Below, in pieces: positions 52,223-60,797 of a DNA stretch of 64,000 bases. Every line of letters starts with the position of its first letter. Within the stretch, counting starts at the first letter, position 1. Source of the DNA: Roseofilum reptotaenium CS-1145. GTDB taxonomy: Bacteria; Cyanobacteriota; Cyanobacteriia; Cyanobacteriales; Desertifilaceae. The stretch covers positions 62,001 through 126,000 of the forward strand of contig NZ_JAQMUE010000084.1 of NCBI RefSeq assembly GCF_028330985.1, given 5' to 3'. The notes beneath the pieces were generated by a model. It ran no database searches. It was not told the origin of the DNA and saw nothing but the letters and a program-made list of their open reading frames with translations. The translations under genes were made by a program, and so were the position numbers.

Positions 52223-53419
52223 ATGAAAGGGTGGCAGAAACTCAATTTTCGTAGAGTAGTTAATTGGGCATTTTTAGGATTTCTGTGGATAGGGGTTCCC
52301 TGGTTAGCCGCAGAACTGTTTATGATCGTGATGGAACCTTATCTATTTAAGGGTTTTTTCCAGTATGATGCAGATCTGGGATTTCGAGTCAATCCTGAGA
52401 CTCCTGGCACGAATAAATTTGGGTTTAACGATCGCGATTATCCCCTAGAGAAAGCACCGGGAACCTACCGCATTGTAGTCGTTGGAGATTCCTATAGCTG
52501 GGCAGGCAATCTAGATGGCAACTATACGGCACTCTTAGAACAACAGTTTGAAGACTATTATGGAGCGCCCAAAGTTGAGGTGATTAATGTGGGGTTTCCC
52601 ATGGCCGATCCGCCTATGTATTTGGGAATGCTGCAAAAATATGGTTTAAAGTTTAATCCCGATCTCGTGGTTTTGGGCTTTTTTGTGGGCAATGATTTGC
52701 ATACGCCAGTCAATCAAAAACGGATTGTTCTTAACGATACGTTTATCGATATCGATCGCACTAAAGAATTGAAGATCTTGGGATATCCTATCATTGGACA
52801 ATCTAGAGTTAAGATGTTTTTACAGCAACGCTATCGAATTTTTCAGGAGCAACTGAAACTGCAACAAGCTCAACAGGAAAATCAAGGAAAATTTGAACTG
52901 ATTGAGGGAGCGATCGCCCAAGATACTCCCACTCCGAATCCTAGCCCTGAAACTGCCCCCATCTATTCAGAAGAAACTTTTTTAGACATTGAACGCTGGA
53001 AGCTGGAAATTAATAACTTACCCGCCTATCAAGCAGGAAAATTTACCCCTCAGTTTGAATATTCTCTGCAAGCAGTTGTGAAAATGGCAGAGCTGCTGAA
53101 AGAAAAAAATATTCCCTTTGTGGTGGCGCTTTACCCTTCAGAATACCAAATCGATCAAACTCTGGCGAGTAAAATTTTTACTGAGTATGAACTTAATCCT
53201 GAAGATTATGATTTAGAACTGCCTCAAAAAGTGGTTATTGAAACGCTAGAGGCTCATGGTATTGACTATTTAGATATGTTAGAGCCTTTTCAAGAAGCAG
53301 GCAAAGAACAAGTCCTCTATATTTTACGCGATACCCACTGGAATTTAACCGGTAATCAATTAGCCGCTAATCTATTATTTAACACCTTAAAACCTCAAGT
53401 CGATGCCCAACTTCGGTAA
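52223..53419 (+). CDS. SGNH/AlgX-AlgJ-like protein B (tandem paralogue)
   Basis: A 398-residue paralogue of the preceding gene. Shared features are the membrane segment with the phrase FLWIGVPWL, the segment GFRVNPETPGTNKFGFNDR, the catalytic GDSYSWAGN and the RDTHWNLTGNQ end. A Gln/Pro-rich insert (QQAQQENQGKFE, then PTPNPSPETAP) sets it apart. I chose ATG 52223, one base after the upstream stop; ATG 52202 would overlap it by 20 bases. The pair presumably arose by tandem duplication and both keep the Ser/Asp/His set. Confidence 0.83.
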   Translation: MKGWQKLNFRRVVNWAFLGFLWIGVPWLAAELFMIVMEPYLFKGFFQYDADLGFRVNPETPGTNKFGFNDRDYPLEKAPGTYRIVVVGDSYSWAGNLDGNYTALLEQQFEDYYGAPKVEVINVGFPMADPPMYLGMLQKYGLKFNPDLVVLGFFVGNDLHTPVNQKRIVLNDTFIDIDRTKELKILGYPIIGQSRVKMFLQQRYRIFQEQLKLQQAQQENQGKFELIEGAIAQDTPTPNPSPETAPIYSEETFLDIERWKLEINNLPAYQAGKFTPQFEYSLQAVVKMAELLKEKNIPFVVALYPSEYQIDQTLASKIFTEYELNPEDYDLELPQKVVIETLEAHGIDYLDMLEPFQEAGKEQVLYILRDTHWNLTGNQLAANLLFNTLKPQVDAQLR

Positions 53420-53624
53420 TACAAAAGTTTCTACTTTTAGGTAATAATCCTGCGTATATCTACCCTTCTTAACCCATTAGTGATTACCCATTACCTATTA
53501 CCAGTCCTATATTTCAGTAACAATTATTCATTTTGGTCAGCTCTAGAGTCCGGTAAAATAAGACCAGTCCATTAGGATTGCATCAAAAATCATTGCCATC
53601 TAAGATTCAAGGTGAGTATGGCCC

Positions 53625-54710
53625 ATGAACTTGGAATCCCATCCATTTATTAGTTATTTTGAACCCGATCAAGTCGCTCAATTGTGCGATCTGGCGGATA
53701 TGATCGAGTTTGACCAACCAACTGTGATTTTTGAAGAAGGTGAAGTTCCGGATGGACTCTATCTGGTGTTAGCCGGTCAAGTTGAATTTAGCAAGATGAT
53801 CGATACTGAGAAATATCAAACGATCGCCTTAGCTAAGGAAAATGATTTTTTTGGAGAATTTGGTGTCTTAGATGGGAAACCGAGAAGTGCCAGAGCAACA
53901 GCCGCTGAAGGAAGTATTTTAGCGAAAATTCCCCAAGATAAACTGATGGATATTTTACAAAATAGCAAAGGGGAAGTGATTTTAGCCCTCTTCCGGCATA
54001 TTATCCATCATATTCGCATTACGACCACCCAATATGTGAATCAAATTGTCCATAAACAAAAAATGGTGTTGGTGGGCGAAATGGTGAATACCATTATCCA
54101 TGACTTCAAAAGTCCCTTTAATGGCATTCAGCTCTCAAGTTCTATGCTCCAAGAGATGCACTCTGATGAAGAAACTCAAGAATGGTGCGATCTGATTCAA
54201 GCGCAAATTACCCGCATGTTGGGAATGGCGGAAGAAGTTTTAGAATTTTCTAAAGGCCATGCCACCCTCTATCGGCAACCGATACAACTGTCAGACTTAT
54301 TGAAACAGTTTGAAAAGCTCAATCGAATTTACTTGCACTCTGCTCAAGTGGAGTGGGTCGTGCAGATTGAACCGGTGGAAATTTATGCTGATTTTAATAA
54401 GCTGTTGCGAGTTCTGCAAAACATCATTACTAATGCAGTAGAAGCGTTTGAAGGAAAAGGTGGCCGCATCGAAGTAACGGCTAAAAGCCAGGCTGAATGT
54501 GTGGCGATCCAGATTCGGGATAATGGCCCAGGCATTCCGAAAGCGATTCAAGAAGACTTCTTTGAGGCCTTTGTCACCCATGGCAAGCGGGGGGGAACGG
54601 GACTGGGAACGGCGATCGCCAAATCCATTATTGATGCTCACCAGGGCCAAATTAGCTTTGAATCTGAAGAGCAACAAGGGACTACCTTTACCATCCGTCT
54701 CCCTCGTTAA
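53625..54710 (+). CDS. CNB-domain histidine kinase
   Basis: A 361-residue cytoplasmic sensor kinase. Residues 10-125 form a cNMP-binding domain (VIFEEGEVPDGLYLVLAGQV and a cassette FFGEFGVLDGKPRSARATA). The H-box is IIHDFKSPFNGIQL near residue 163. The ATPase domain has NIITNAVEAF, RDNGPGIPKAI and GGTGLGTAIAKSI. There is no membrane segment and no response regulator gene beside it. Cyclic AMP or GMP is the likely signal. Confidence 0.9.
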   Translation: MNLESHPFISYFEPDQVAQLCDLADMIEFDQPTVIFEEGEVPDGLYLVLAGQVEFSKMIDTEKYQTIALAKENDFFGEFGVLDGKPRSARATAAEGSILAKIPQDKLMDILQNSKGEVILALFRHIIHHIRITTTQYVNQIVHKQKMVLVGEMVNTIIHDFKSPFNGIQLSSSMLQEMHSDEETQEWCDLIQAQITRMLGMAEEVLEFSKGHATLYRQPIQLSDLLKQFEKLNRIYLHSAQVEWVVQIEPVEIYADFNKLLRVLQNIITNAVEAFEGKGGRIEVTAKSQAECVAIQIRDNGPGIPKAIQEDFFEAFVTHGKRGGTGLGTAIAKSIIDAHQGQISFESEEQQGTTFTIRLPR

Positions 54711-55037
54711 CCGAATTCAGGGTATATAGCGCTTTGCGCTAGGGAATAGAGAGTAGGGTTGGGGTATATGGCAAGACAAAACTCAACACTGTATTTCATG
54801 GGCAGCGAAAAGCGCTATAACAATGGTTCTGGTCGTTTCCATAAAAAATTCTGATGAAAGAATATTGGGGTGAGGGGTCTCACCCCTCATTTGTATGTTA
54901 TATTGAATTTGATGCACCCTGATGGACGCCCACTTGTGGGGCGTTTTTTTATTTTAAAAGCGCTTTGTGTTGGTAATGGGTAATTAGGGAACAGGCAATA
55001 GGGAATAGGTAATCTCCCCATTCCCCTATTCCCGGAC
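54711..55037. other. Gap between the kinase and trpB, with hairpins
   Basis: A gene-free 327-base region with the dispersed hairpin TAGCGCTTTGCGCTA (54726-54740), two terminator-like hairpins (54871-54889 and 54926-54950) and a short tandem repeat around 54975-55020. The spacing of the two hairpins leaves room for a small RNA, but none is supported by a promoter. Confidence 0.5.
54926..54950 (+). terminator. Rho-independent terminator ACGCCC...GGGCGT-TTTTTTT
   Basis: ACGCCC pairs with GGGCGT and is followed by seven T on the plus strand. This is a textbook terminator. It is 216 bases beyond the kinase stop. A second hairpin TGAGGGGT-CTC-ACCCCTCA (54871-54889) precedes it. Confidence 0.75.
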
Positions 55038-56270
55038 TTAACCCAAATATTTAGCCACGGTTTGCACGTCTTTGTCACCCCGCCCGGAACAGTTGATAAC
55101 CATGCGAGGATTGCCTTCGAGTTGGGGACAGAGGGTTTCTAAATAGGCGATCGCATGAGACGTTTCTAGAGCAGGAATAATACCTTCTAATTTCGATAAG
55201 CGCTCAAAGGCAGCCACCGCCTCGCGATCTGTCACGCTATAGTACTCAGCCCGTTCCGTTTGCTTCAAATAGCTATGCTCTGGGCCAACTCCGGGATAAT
55301 CTAAGCCAGCACTAATCGAATGGGCTTCAATCACCTGACCATCTTCATCTTGGAGCAGATAGCTCATCGCTCCGTGTAACACACCCACTTGGCCTTGGGT
55401 GAGGGTTGCCGCGTGCTTATCCGTATTCACCCCTTCTCCGGCTGCTTCCACACCAATGAGGCGCACAGAACTTTCCTTAACAAACTCATAAAAGAGTCCC
55501 ATGGCATTCGATCCACCACCAACACAAGCTAAAAGAATATCGGGTAGTCCGCCCCATTTTTCCCAAGCTTGGGCGCGGGTTTCTTCACCAATAATGGTAT
55601 GAAAGTCTCTCACCATCATAGGGTAAGGATGGGGCCCGGCAACTGAACCTAAGATGTAGTGAGTTGTTTCCACATTCGTTACCCAGTCGCGAATGGCTTC
55701 TGAGGTAGCATCTTTGAGGGTTCCGGTTCCCGCTTCTACGGGGCAAACTTCAGCTCCCAGTAGTCGCATCCGAAAGACATTGAGTTTTTGGCGCTCCATA
55801 TCGTGAACGCCCATATAAATCACGCAGTTTAGACCAAAGCGGGCGCAAACCGTGGCAGTGGCGACTCCATGTTGTCCGGCTCCGGTTTCAGCAATAATAC
55901 GCTGTTTACCCATACGCTTGGCCAGGAGAACTTGAGCTAGGGCATTATTGATTTTATGAGCGCCGGTATGGTTGAGGTCTTCTCGTTTGAGATAGATTTG
56001 GGGCCCAGTACCATCGGGTTTACGGTAGTGTGCGGTGAGTCGTTCGGCGAAGTACAGGGGACTGGGACGACCGACATAATCACGGAGTAGGCCTTGGAGT
56101 TCGGCTTGAAATTCAGGGTTGTGGCGATAATGAGCGTAGGCTTGCTCTAGTTCGGCTAGGGCAGGCATGAGGGTTTCTGGGACGTATTTGCCGCCAAACT
56201 GACCAAAACGGCCGAGGAGATCGGGGACGGAGGCAATCGTTTGAGCTGGATGGGTTGGAGTTGTAGTCAC
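55038..56270 (-). CDS. trpB: Tryptophan synthase beta chain
   Basis: A 410-residue PLP enzyme joining indole and serine to make tryptophan, in complex with TrpA. Motifs are [17 protein letters not shown], the PLP lysine in [35 protein letters not shown], and the [15 protein letters not shown] loop. I chose the GTG that gives [10 protein letters not shown]; an upstream GTG at 56315 would add 15 residues. It stands alone, as trpB usually does in cyanobacteria. Confidence 0.95.
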   Translation of the reverse strand: MTTTPTHPAQTIASVPDLLGRFGQFGGKYVPETLMPALAELEQAYAHYRHNPEFQAELQGLLRDYVGRPSPLYFAERLTAHYRKPDGTGPQIYLKREDLNHTGAHKINNALAQVLLAKRMGKQRIIAETGAGQHGVATATVCARFGLNCVIYMGVHDMERQKLNVFRMRLLGAEVCPVEAGTGTLKDATSEAIRDWVTNVETTHYILGSVAGPHPYPMMVRDFHTIIGEETRAQAWEKWGGLPDILLACVGGGSNAMGLFYEFVKESSVRLIGVEAAGEGVNTDKHAATLTQGQVGVLHGAMSYLLQDEDGQVIEAHSISAGLDYPGVGPEHSYLKQTERAEYYSVTDREAVAAFERLSKLEGIIPALETSHAIAYLETLCPQLEGNPRMVINCSGRGDKDVQTVAKYLG

Positions 56271-56462
56271 AGGGATTCTTATGATACGAATAGGACACGA
56301 TCGTATTCTAAGCACCTGTGAGCATCACATCAATATGGGGAAGAGGCGATCGCCTCTTCTTGATCCTGAAAAAGAAAAGCAAAGAATTTAGAAACAGGGT
56401 TTCTCTGAATATATTGGCTCGTTTTCTCAATTGATTTTTATCTTGCTAGTCCAATCATTATG

Positions 56463-56523
56463 CTCTCTGTAGTGAACGAGTGGTTAAAATATCGTTCCTG
56501 GTTAAGGGTTTTACTACAGAGAG
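56463..56523. repeat. 61-bp inverted-repeat element (CTCTCTGTAGT...ACTACAGAGAG)
   Basis: Eleven-base perfect inverted ends (56463-56473 and 56513-56523) flank a 39-base centre. It is in a gene-poor region between trpB and the DUF4926 gene and looks like a small non-autonomous element. Confidence 0.5.
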
Positions 56524-56538
56524 TGGAACTGTAATCAC

Positions 56539-56703
56539 TTAGATCGATTCACCAACTGCATTGAACGTGTCTAGGATGCAACCGGTTTCACCACTGCCGG
56601 AGTGGGGAATAAAATCGATCAGGGTGGTGATATCTCCTTGATAAATTCCATATTCTGGAACATCTTGGAGTAAGAAAATTTCTTGATAATGTTCTAAATT
56701 CAT
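56539..56703 (-). CDS. DUF4926 protein
   Basis: A 54-residue soluble protein. The segment LLQDVPEYGIYQGDITTLID and the later IDFIPHSGSGETGCILDTFN match DUF4926, a family usually encoded next to a DUF6883 gene. That remnant lies 4 bases upstream on the same strand. DUF4926/DUF6883 pairs look like toxin-antitoxin-style modules, but their biochemical role is not known to me. ATG start; it is close to a GATAAGG motif upstream. Confidence 0.75.
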   Translation of the reverse strand: MNLEHYQEIFLLQDVPEYGIYQGDITTLIDFIPHSGSGETGCILDTFNAVGESI

Positions 56704-56707
56704 GGCT

Positions 56708-56842
56708 TTATTCTCGATAAGGTTTTAGAGTGACAAAATAAAATTGATCGTCAATCAATCGCTGTAACCCAATCGTGACTACAAGTAATAGACAATCATT
56801 TACTCCTTCTAGTTCACCGATAACTTGATAATATGTACCGTC
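56708..56842 (-). pseudogene. DUF6883 remnant (C-terminal part only)
   Basis: A 44-codon open frame with no start, closed upstream by a stop codon (56843-56845). Its sequence, read as YYQVIGELEGVNDCLL and VVTIGLQRLIDDQFYFVTLK, resembles the C-terminal half of DUF6883 proteins (typical 'VIGELxGxNGRxLxVxTIW...FxTLxP'). The N-terminal half is missing, so this is a decayed gene, with a downstream DUF4926 gene intact. Confidence 0.6.
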
Positions 56843-57026
56843 CTACACCACTTGTCGGATTCCATTGCGATCGCGTGGAGATTTAGAAACCTGGTTTCTA
56901 TCAGTATCTTGGCTCATTCTCTCAAGGTAGGGAGCAACCCGGTTCCTTTGGAGTTGGCGATTGCCCTAGGACATCAATTCCTCTTCTATGCTCACCCCTA
57001 TTCTCCCGAATGTGATTTAGATCGCG

Positions 57027-57056
57027 TTGACATCTATCGCAACATCTTGTTACATT
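57027..57056 (+). promoter_or_regulatory. Promoter of the micro-protein trio
   Basis: A perfect TTGACA (57027-57032) is followed, 18 bases on, by an extended -10, TG-T-TACATT (57048-57056). Transcription would start near 57064, leaving a leader of about 40 bases to the first ATG at 57102. Confidence 0.55.
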
Positions 57057-57101
57057 ACTTAATAAGTCAGGACACAAAACTTCACAAACTAGGAGACAGT
57101 C

Positions 57102-57200
57102 ATGATTTACTTCGTTTTTCTTAGCCTCGTTATTGTTGCGGGTTGGTTAGCTGCTTCTGTGATCGGAAGCACAGCTTATTTCCAAGGTGAACAAAACTAA
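57102..57200 (+). CDS. Micro-protein A (32 residues, single membrane helix)
   Basis: A 32-residue protein, MIYFVFLSLVIVAGWLAASV-IGSTAYFQGEQN in total, with an AGGAGA ribosome binding site 5 bases before the ATG. The middle is one hydrophobic helix, with a conserved GWLAAS. It is the first of three tandem paralogues, each on its own ATG with its own Shine-Dalgarno. It resembles a single-span subunit of a photosynthetic or respiratory complex in size, but no known one by sequence. Confidence 0.8.
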   Translation: MIYFVFLSLVIVAGWLAASVIGSTAYFQGEQN

Positions 57201-57224
57201 TCACCACTTCCCATAATCCCACTG

Positions 57225-57240
57225 AAACGCTTTAGCGTTT
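57225..57240 (+). promoter_or_regulatory. Hairpin in the spacer of micro-proteins A and B
   Basis: AAACGCT (57225-57231) pairs with AGCGTTT (57234-57240). It may be a processing or attenuation element between the first and second micro-gene; a T-run does not follow. Confidence 0.35.
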
Positions 57241-57287
57241 ACCTCAATCTGTCACTGGAAAGTAATCAATCACATAAGGAGAACATC

Positions 57288-57386
57288 ATGGTTGACCTAG
57301 TTATTCTTGCACTTGTCGTTGTTGCCGGTTGGTTAGCTGCTTCAGTTATCGGAAGTGTAGCTTACTTTCAAGGTGACAAAAGCTAA
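57288..57386 (+). CDS. Micro-protein B (32 residues, single membrane helix)
   Basis: A 32-residue paralogue of micro-protein A, 88 bases downstream. It begins MVDLVILALVVVAGWLAASV and ends GSVAYFQGDKS. An AAGGAGA ribosome binding site lies 7 bases before the ATG. The invariant core GWLAAS-(V/I)-IGS and AYF are shared by all three copies, with changes mostly conservative, consistent with selection on the protein. Confidence 0.8.
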   Translation: MVDLVILALVVVAGWLAASVIGSVAYFQGDKS

Positions 57387-57487
57387 TAGAGACCTCCGAT
57401 AATACTACGGAAGTTCTAAAACAGTTGAGTCCCTTGCCTTCGTCTTTCACTGCAAAGTATCTTATCTGAACACATCAGGAGAACCTC

Positions 57488-57580
57488 ATGGTTGATTTCG
57501 TTTTTCTTAGCCTCGTTATTGTTGCCGGTTGGTTAGCTGCTTCTATCATTGGAAGCAAAGCCTACTTTATGGGTAAATAA
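57488..57580 (+). CDS. Micro-protein C (30 residues, single membrane helix)
   Basis: A 30-residue paralogue, MVDFVFLSLVIVAGWLAAS-IIGSKAYFMGK. An AGGAGA ribosome binding site precedes the ATG. A 48-base stretch (57497-57544) differs from copy A (57111-57158) at only one position, so A and C are recent duplicates or have been homogenised by gene conversion. A strong terminator follows. Confidence 0.8.
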   Translation: MVDFVFLSLVIVAGWLAASIIGSKAYFMGK

Positions 57581-57605
57581 AGTCAATCGATCTGACTAGA
57601 CCTAG

Positions 57606-57641
57606 TAGGGTGCGTTATTAACGCACCCTATAATTTTTTTT
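57606..57641 (+). terminator. Rho-independent terminator after micro-protein C
   Basis: TAGGGTGCGTTA pairs with TAACGCACCCTA (57606-57630), followed by a run of T (57634-57641). The stem uses the same unit as the MITE-like element at 45011. Confidence 0.8.
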
Positions 57642-57783
57642 ACTCTCTGCGTTTCCGTGTCTCCGTACCTCCGTATCACCCTGTTCTCGTGTCCCTCCGT
57701 GATGAGATCGCCGACTTTCTCTACGCCGTTAGCCAGAATACACTAGAATAGAGCAAATTAGCTTATGCTCAAAATTTAGAACG

Positions 57784-60474
57784 GTGAATAGTTCTCCTTC
57801 CTCTACTGACCTTGACCCGAAACGCTTGTTTTCATTTGAACTTGATGACTTCCAACATCAGGCGATCGCTGCATTGAACGCTGATAAGTCCGTCGTGGTA
57901 TGCGCTCCCACGGGATCGGGTAAAACCTTAATCGGAGAATACGCCATTTATCGCGCCTTGTCACGGGGGAGGAGAGTCTTCTATACCACTCCCCTGAAAG
58001 CGCTCTCGAATCAGAAATTGCGTGATTTCAGTCAAGTGTTTGGCGCGGAAAATGTTGGATTAGTTACGGGTGATTTGTCCCTTAATCGGGAAGCGCCAGT
58101 GGTAATCATGACGACGGAAGTATTTCGCAATATGCTCTACGGAACGCCTATCGGTCAAATTGGTACATCGATCCAAGGGGTAGAGGCGGTGGTTTTGGAT
58201 GAATGCCACTATATGAACGATCGCCAACGGGGAACGGTTTGGGAAGAGTCGATTATTTACTGTCCTCCCCATATTCAACTGGTGGCACTCTCGGCAACAG
58301 TAGCCAACAGCGACCAGCTCACAGCCTGGCTTTCAGAAGTTCATGGCCCCACAGAACTGATTTACTCGGACTTCCGTCCGGTTCCCCTGCAATATAACTT
58401 TTGCAACCTGAAAGGCATCTTTCCCCTACTGAATAAGAAAGGGAATGGCATTAACCGGTTATTGCTCAATACCAAAGCTAGGGGCAAAAAACCTCCCAAG
58501 GTGAAACCCAAGGATCAAGTGCCCCACCTGTTATCCGTGGTTTCCCAACTGAATGAGCGAGATATGCTACCAGCGATTTACTTTATTTTTTCCCGTAAAG
58601 GATGCGATCGCGCTGTGGCTGATACGGTGGGACTCTCTCTGCTCTCCTCGGAAGAAAAACGGCAAGTGGCTGCCCACCTAGAACTGGTGCTGCATGAGCA
58701 TCCTGAAGCCATTCGCCGCTCCCAAGTGGAATGTCTCTATCGGGGGGTTGCCTCTCACCATGCGGGCTTATTACCGGCTTGGAAATCCCTAGTCGAAGAA
58801 CTGTTTCAACAGGGATTAATTAAGGTTGTGTTTGCTACGGAAACCCTGGCAGCCGGGATTAACATGCCTGCCCGAACCACCATCATTTCCAGTTTATCGA
58901 AACGCACGGATCAGGGCCATCGTCTGCTCAACCCCAGTGAATTTCTGCAAATGGCGGGACGCGCAGGACGTAGGGGAATGGATGAAATCGGTCATTTAGT
59001 GGTGGTGGAAACCCGGTTTGAGGGGGCAAAAGAAGCGGGGTATTTAGCGACAGCAGGAGCCGATCCCTTAGTGAGTCAGTTTACTCCCAGTTATGGGATG
59101 GTGTTGAACCTGCTGCAAACCCATAGCTTGGAGGAAGCCAAACAACTGATCGAACGCAGTTTTGGTCAGTATATGGCCAATTTAACCTTAATTCCCCAAC
59201 AGCAGGCGATCGCCGCATTGCAAGTAGAAGAAAAGCAAATTCACTCCCAACTGGCTTCCTATGGCAACCTCGAAACCCTCCAGGAGTTGGCTGCCAGTTA
59301 TAAGAAGCTGCAAGAGCGACTGCGGGAAGCCAAGCGACTGTTGAAAACCTTGCAAAACCAAGCGGAACGGGCGCGAACTAAGGATTTAGCGGCCGCGATC
59401 GATTTTGCCGTCCAGGGAACACTGCTCAGTCTCAAAGGCAAGTATATTACCGTTCCTCAAGCCATTTCCGCCATTTTGGTCAGAAAAGTCCCCGGCAGCG
59501 GCCAAGCCCCTTATTTGGTCTGTTTGGGGGCGGATAATCGCTGGATGGTGGCGACCTATGGGGATGTGGTGGGGTTATATGGGGATATTCCCCGGTTTAA
59601 GGTCGTGGATGGTTGGGAACTGCCCCCAGAGTTAGGATTAAAACCAGGAGAATGTCGCAGTAGTGGCCCAGAAACGAGCGCCACAGCGAACCAAATTCCC
59701 CAGTTAGAACCCACATTAGCCGCTCCAGAGGTGGACGATCAACTCTTGCAAGTTGAGGAAATCACGAACGGGTTAATGGAGCATCTGGTACATCAGTGGC
59801 CGGAACGGGGTCGGATTCTCAAGCAGATTTCTCGTGCTGCTAGACTAGAGACAGAAATTGGCGATCGCCTCAGCAAATTTCAGCGTCTTAAATCTCGATA
59901 TTGGGAAGAGTTTCTCAATTTAATTGCCATTCTGCAAGCCTTTAACGCTCTCAATCCTAACCTGGTTCCCACACCTCTCGGTGAATCTGCGGCTACCCTG
60001 CGGGGCGAAAATGAGTTATGGCTCGGTATCGCCTTAACCTCTGAAGCCTTTGCCCACCTAGAACCCCATCATTTAGCCGCCGCCTGCGCTGCCCTCGTAA
60101 CCGAAACACCCCGTCCAGATAGTTGGGTGAACTATAATACCTCTCAACCCGTGATTGAAAGCCTGTTAGAACTCCAAGGAATGCGTCGCCAACTCTTCCA
60201 GCAACAACGGCGTTATGATGTAGCCCTGCCCATTTGGTTAGAGTACGAATTAATCGCTTTAGTCGAACAATGGGCCCAAGAACAGGATTGGGCAGAACTC
60301 TGTGAACAGACGAGTTTGGATGAAGGAGATATTGTGCGCTTGTTGCGACGAACCTTAGATTTATTATCCCAAATTCCCCATATTCCCCATGTTTCCGGTA
60401 CATTGAAAGATAATGCGATTTGGGCGATGAAATTGCTCAACCGTTTCCCCGTCAATGAAACAGTTAACAATTAA
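57784..60474 (+). CDS. Ski2-like DEAD/DEAH-box RNA helicase
   Basis: An 896-residue ATP-dependent helicase. Motif I is CAPTGSGKT near residue 40, motif II is VLDECHYMND (DECH) near 138, motif III is LSATVANS, and the later motif is FATETLAAGINMPARTT and LQMAGRAGRRGMDEIG. The C-terminal 300 residues hold the DSHCT-like helical domain. Cyanobacterial relatives are conserved, and act on RNA turnover or maturation. The start is GTG at 57784. No gene of obvious functional linkage lies beside it. Confidence 0.93.
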   Translation: MNSSPSSTDLDPKRLFSFELDDFQHQAIAALNADKSVVVCAPTGSGKTLIGEYAIYRALSRGRRVFYTTPLKALSNQKLRDFSQVFGAENVGLVTGDLSLNREAPVVIMTTEVFRNMLYGTPIGQIGTSIQGVEAVVLDECHYMNDRQRGTVWEESIIYCPPHIQLVALSATVANSDQLTAWLSEVHGPTELIYSDFRPVPLQYNFCNLKGIFPLLNKKGNGINRLLLNTKARGKKPPKVKPKDQVPHLLSVVSQLNERDMLPAIYFIFSRKGCDRAVADTVGLSLLSSEEKRQVAAHLELVLHEHPEAIRRSQVECLYRGVASHHAGLLPAWKSLVEELFQQGLIKVVFATETLAAGINMPARTTIISSLSKRTDQGHRLLNPSEFLQMAGRAGRRGMDEIGHLVVVETRFEGAKEAGYLATAGADPLVSQFTPSYGMVLNLLQTHSLEEAKQLIERSFGQYMANLTLIPQQQAIAALQVEEKQIHSQLASYGNLETLQELAASYKKLQERLREAKRLLKTLQNQAERARTKDLAAAIDFAVQGTLLSLKGKYITVPQAISAILVRKVPGSGQAPYLVCLGADNRWMVATYGDVVGLYGDIPRFKVVDGWELPPELGLKPGECRSSGPETSATANQIPQLEPTLAAPEVDDQLLQVEEITNGLMEHLVHQWPERGRILKQISRAARLETEIGDRLSKFQRLKSRYWEEFLNLIAILQAFNALNPNLVPTPLGESAATLRGENELWLGIALTSEAFAHLEPHHLAAACAALVTETPRPDSWVNYNTSQPVIESLLELQGMRRQLFQQQRRYDVALPIWLEYELIALVEQWAQEQDWAELCEQTSLDEGDIVRLLRRTLDLLSQIPHIPHVSGTLKDNAIWAMKLLNRFPVNETVNN

Positions 60475-60530
60475 CAATTCTAGGGGCAGGTTCACCATAA
60501 CAGGACTAAGGAATCGGAGTATGAGGAAAG

Positions 60531-60797
60531 ATGCAGATTGTTTGGACAAAACACGCTGAGGAAAGGCAGCAACAATGGAGCGAGCGTTTCGGAATTACCA
60601 GAGAAGAAGTTGAAGCGGTTGTCACTAATCCTCAACAGATTATTTTGGAAGACGATGTTTTGGTGGCTCAAGTTAAACGAGGCAATGGTCTTCTGAGAGT
60701 GCCATTTGTTGAAATTGGCAAAACCAAGCGAATCTTAACCCTGTACTGGACTAATCAAATCAAGCGATATTGGCAGGAGAATTCCCATGAAAGTTAA
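60531..60797 (+). CDS. DUF4258 protein, toxin-like
   Basis: An 88-residue protein. The opening VWTKHAEERQQQWSERFGIT and the following EEVEAVVTNPQQIILEDDVL, VAQVKRGNGLLRVPF-strand, and end TLYWTNQIKRYW match DUF4258, a small beta-alpha toxin-like family (BrnT/RelE-type). It overlaps the DUF2283 gene by 11 bases, as toxin-antitoxin pairs do. Which protein is the antitoxin is not clear. Confidence 0.8.
   Translation: MQIVWTKHAEERQQQWSERFGITREEVEAVVTNPQQIILEDDVLVAQVKRGNGLLRVPFVEIGKTKRILTLYWTNQIKRYWQENSHES

Noticed and set aside
56825-57124. 99-codon plus-strand frame before the micro-proteins
   Set aside because: It runs through the promoter and the first micro-gene in another frame and has no family features.
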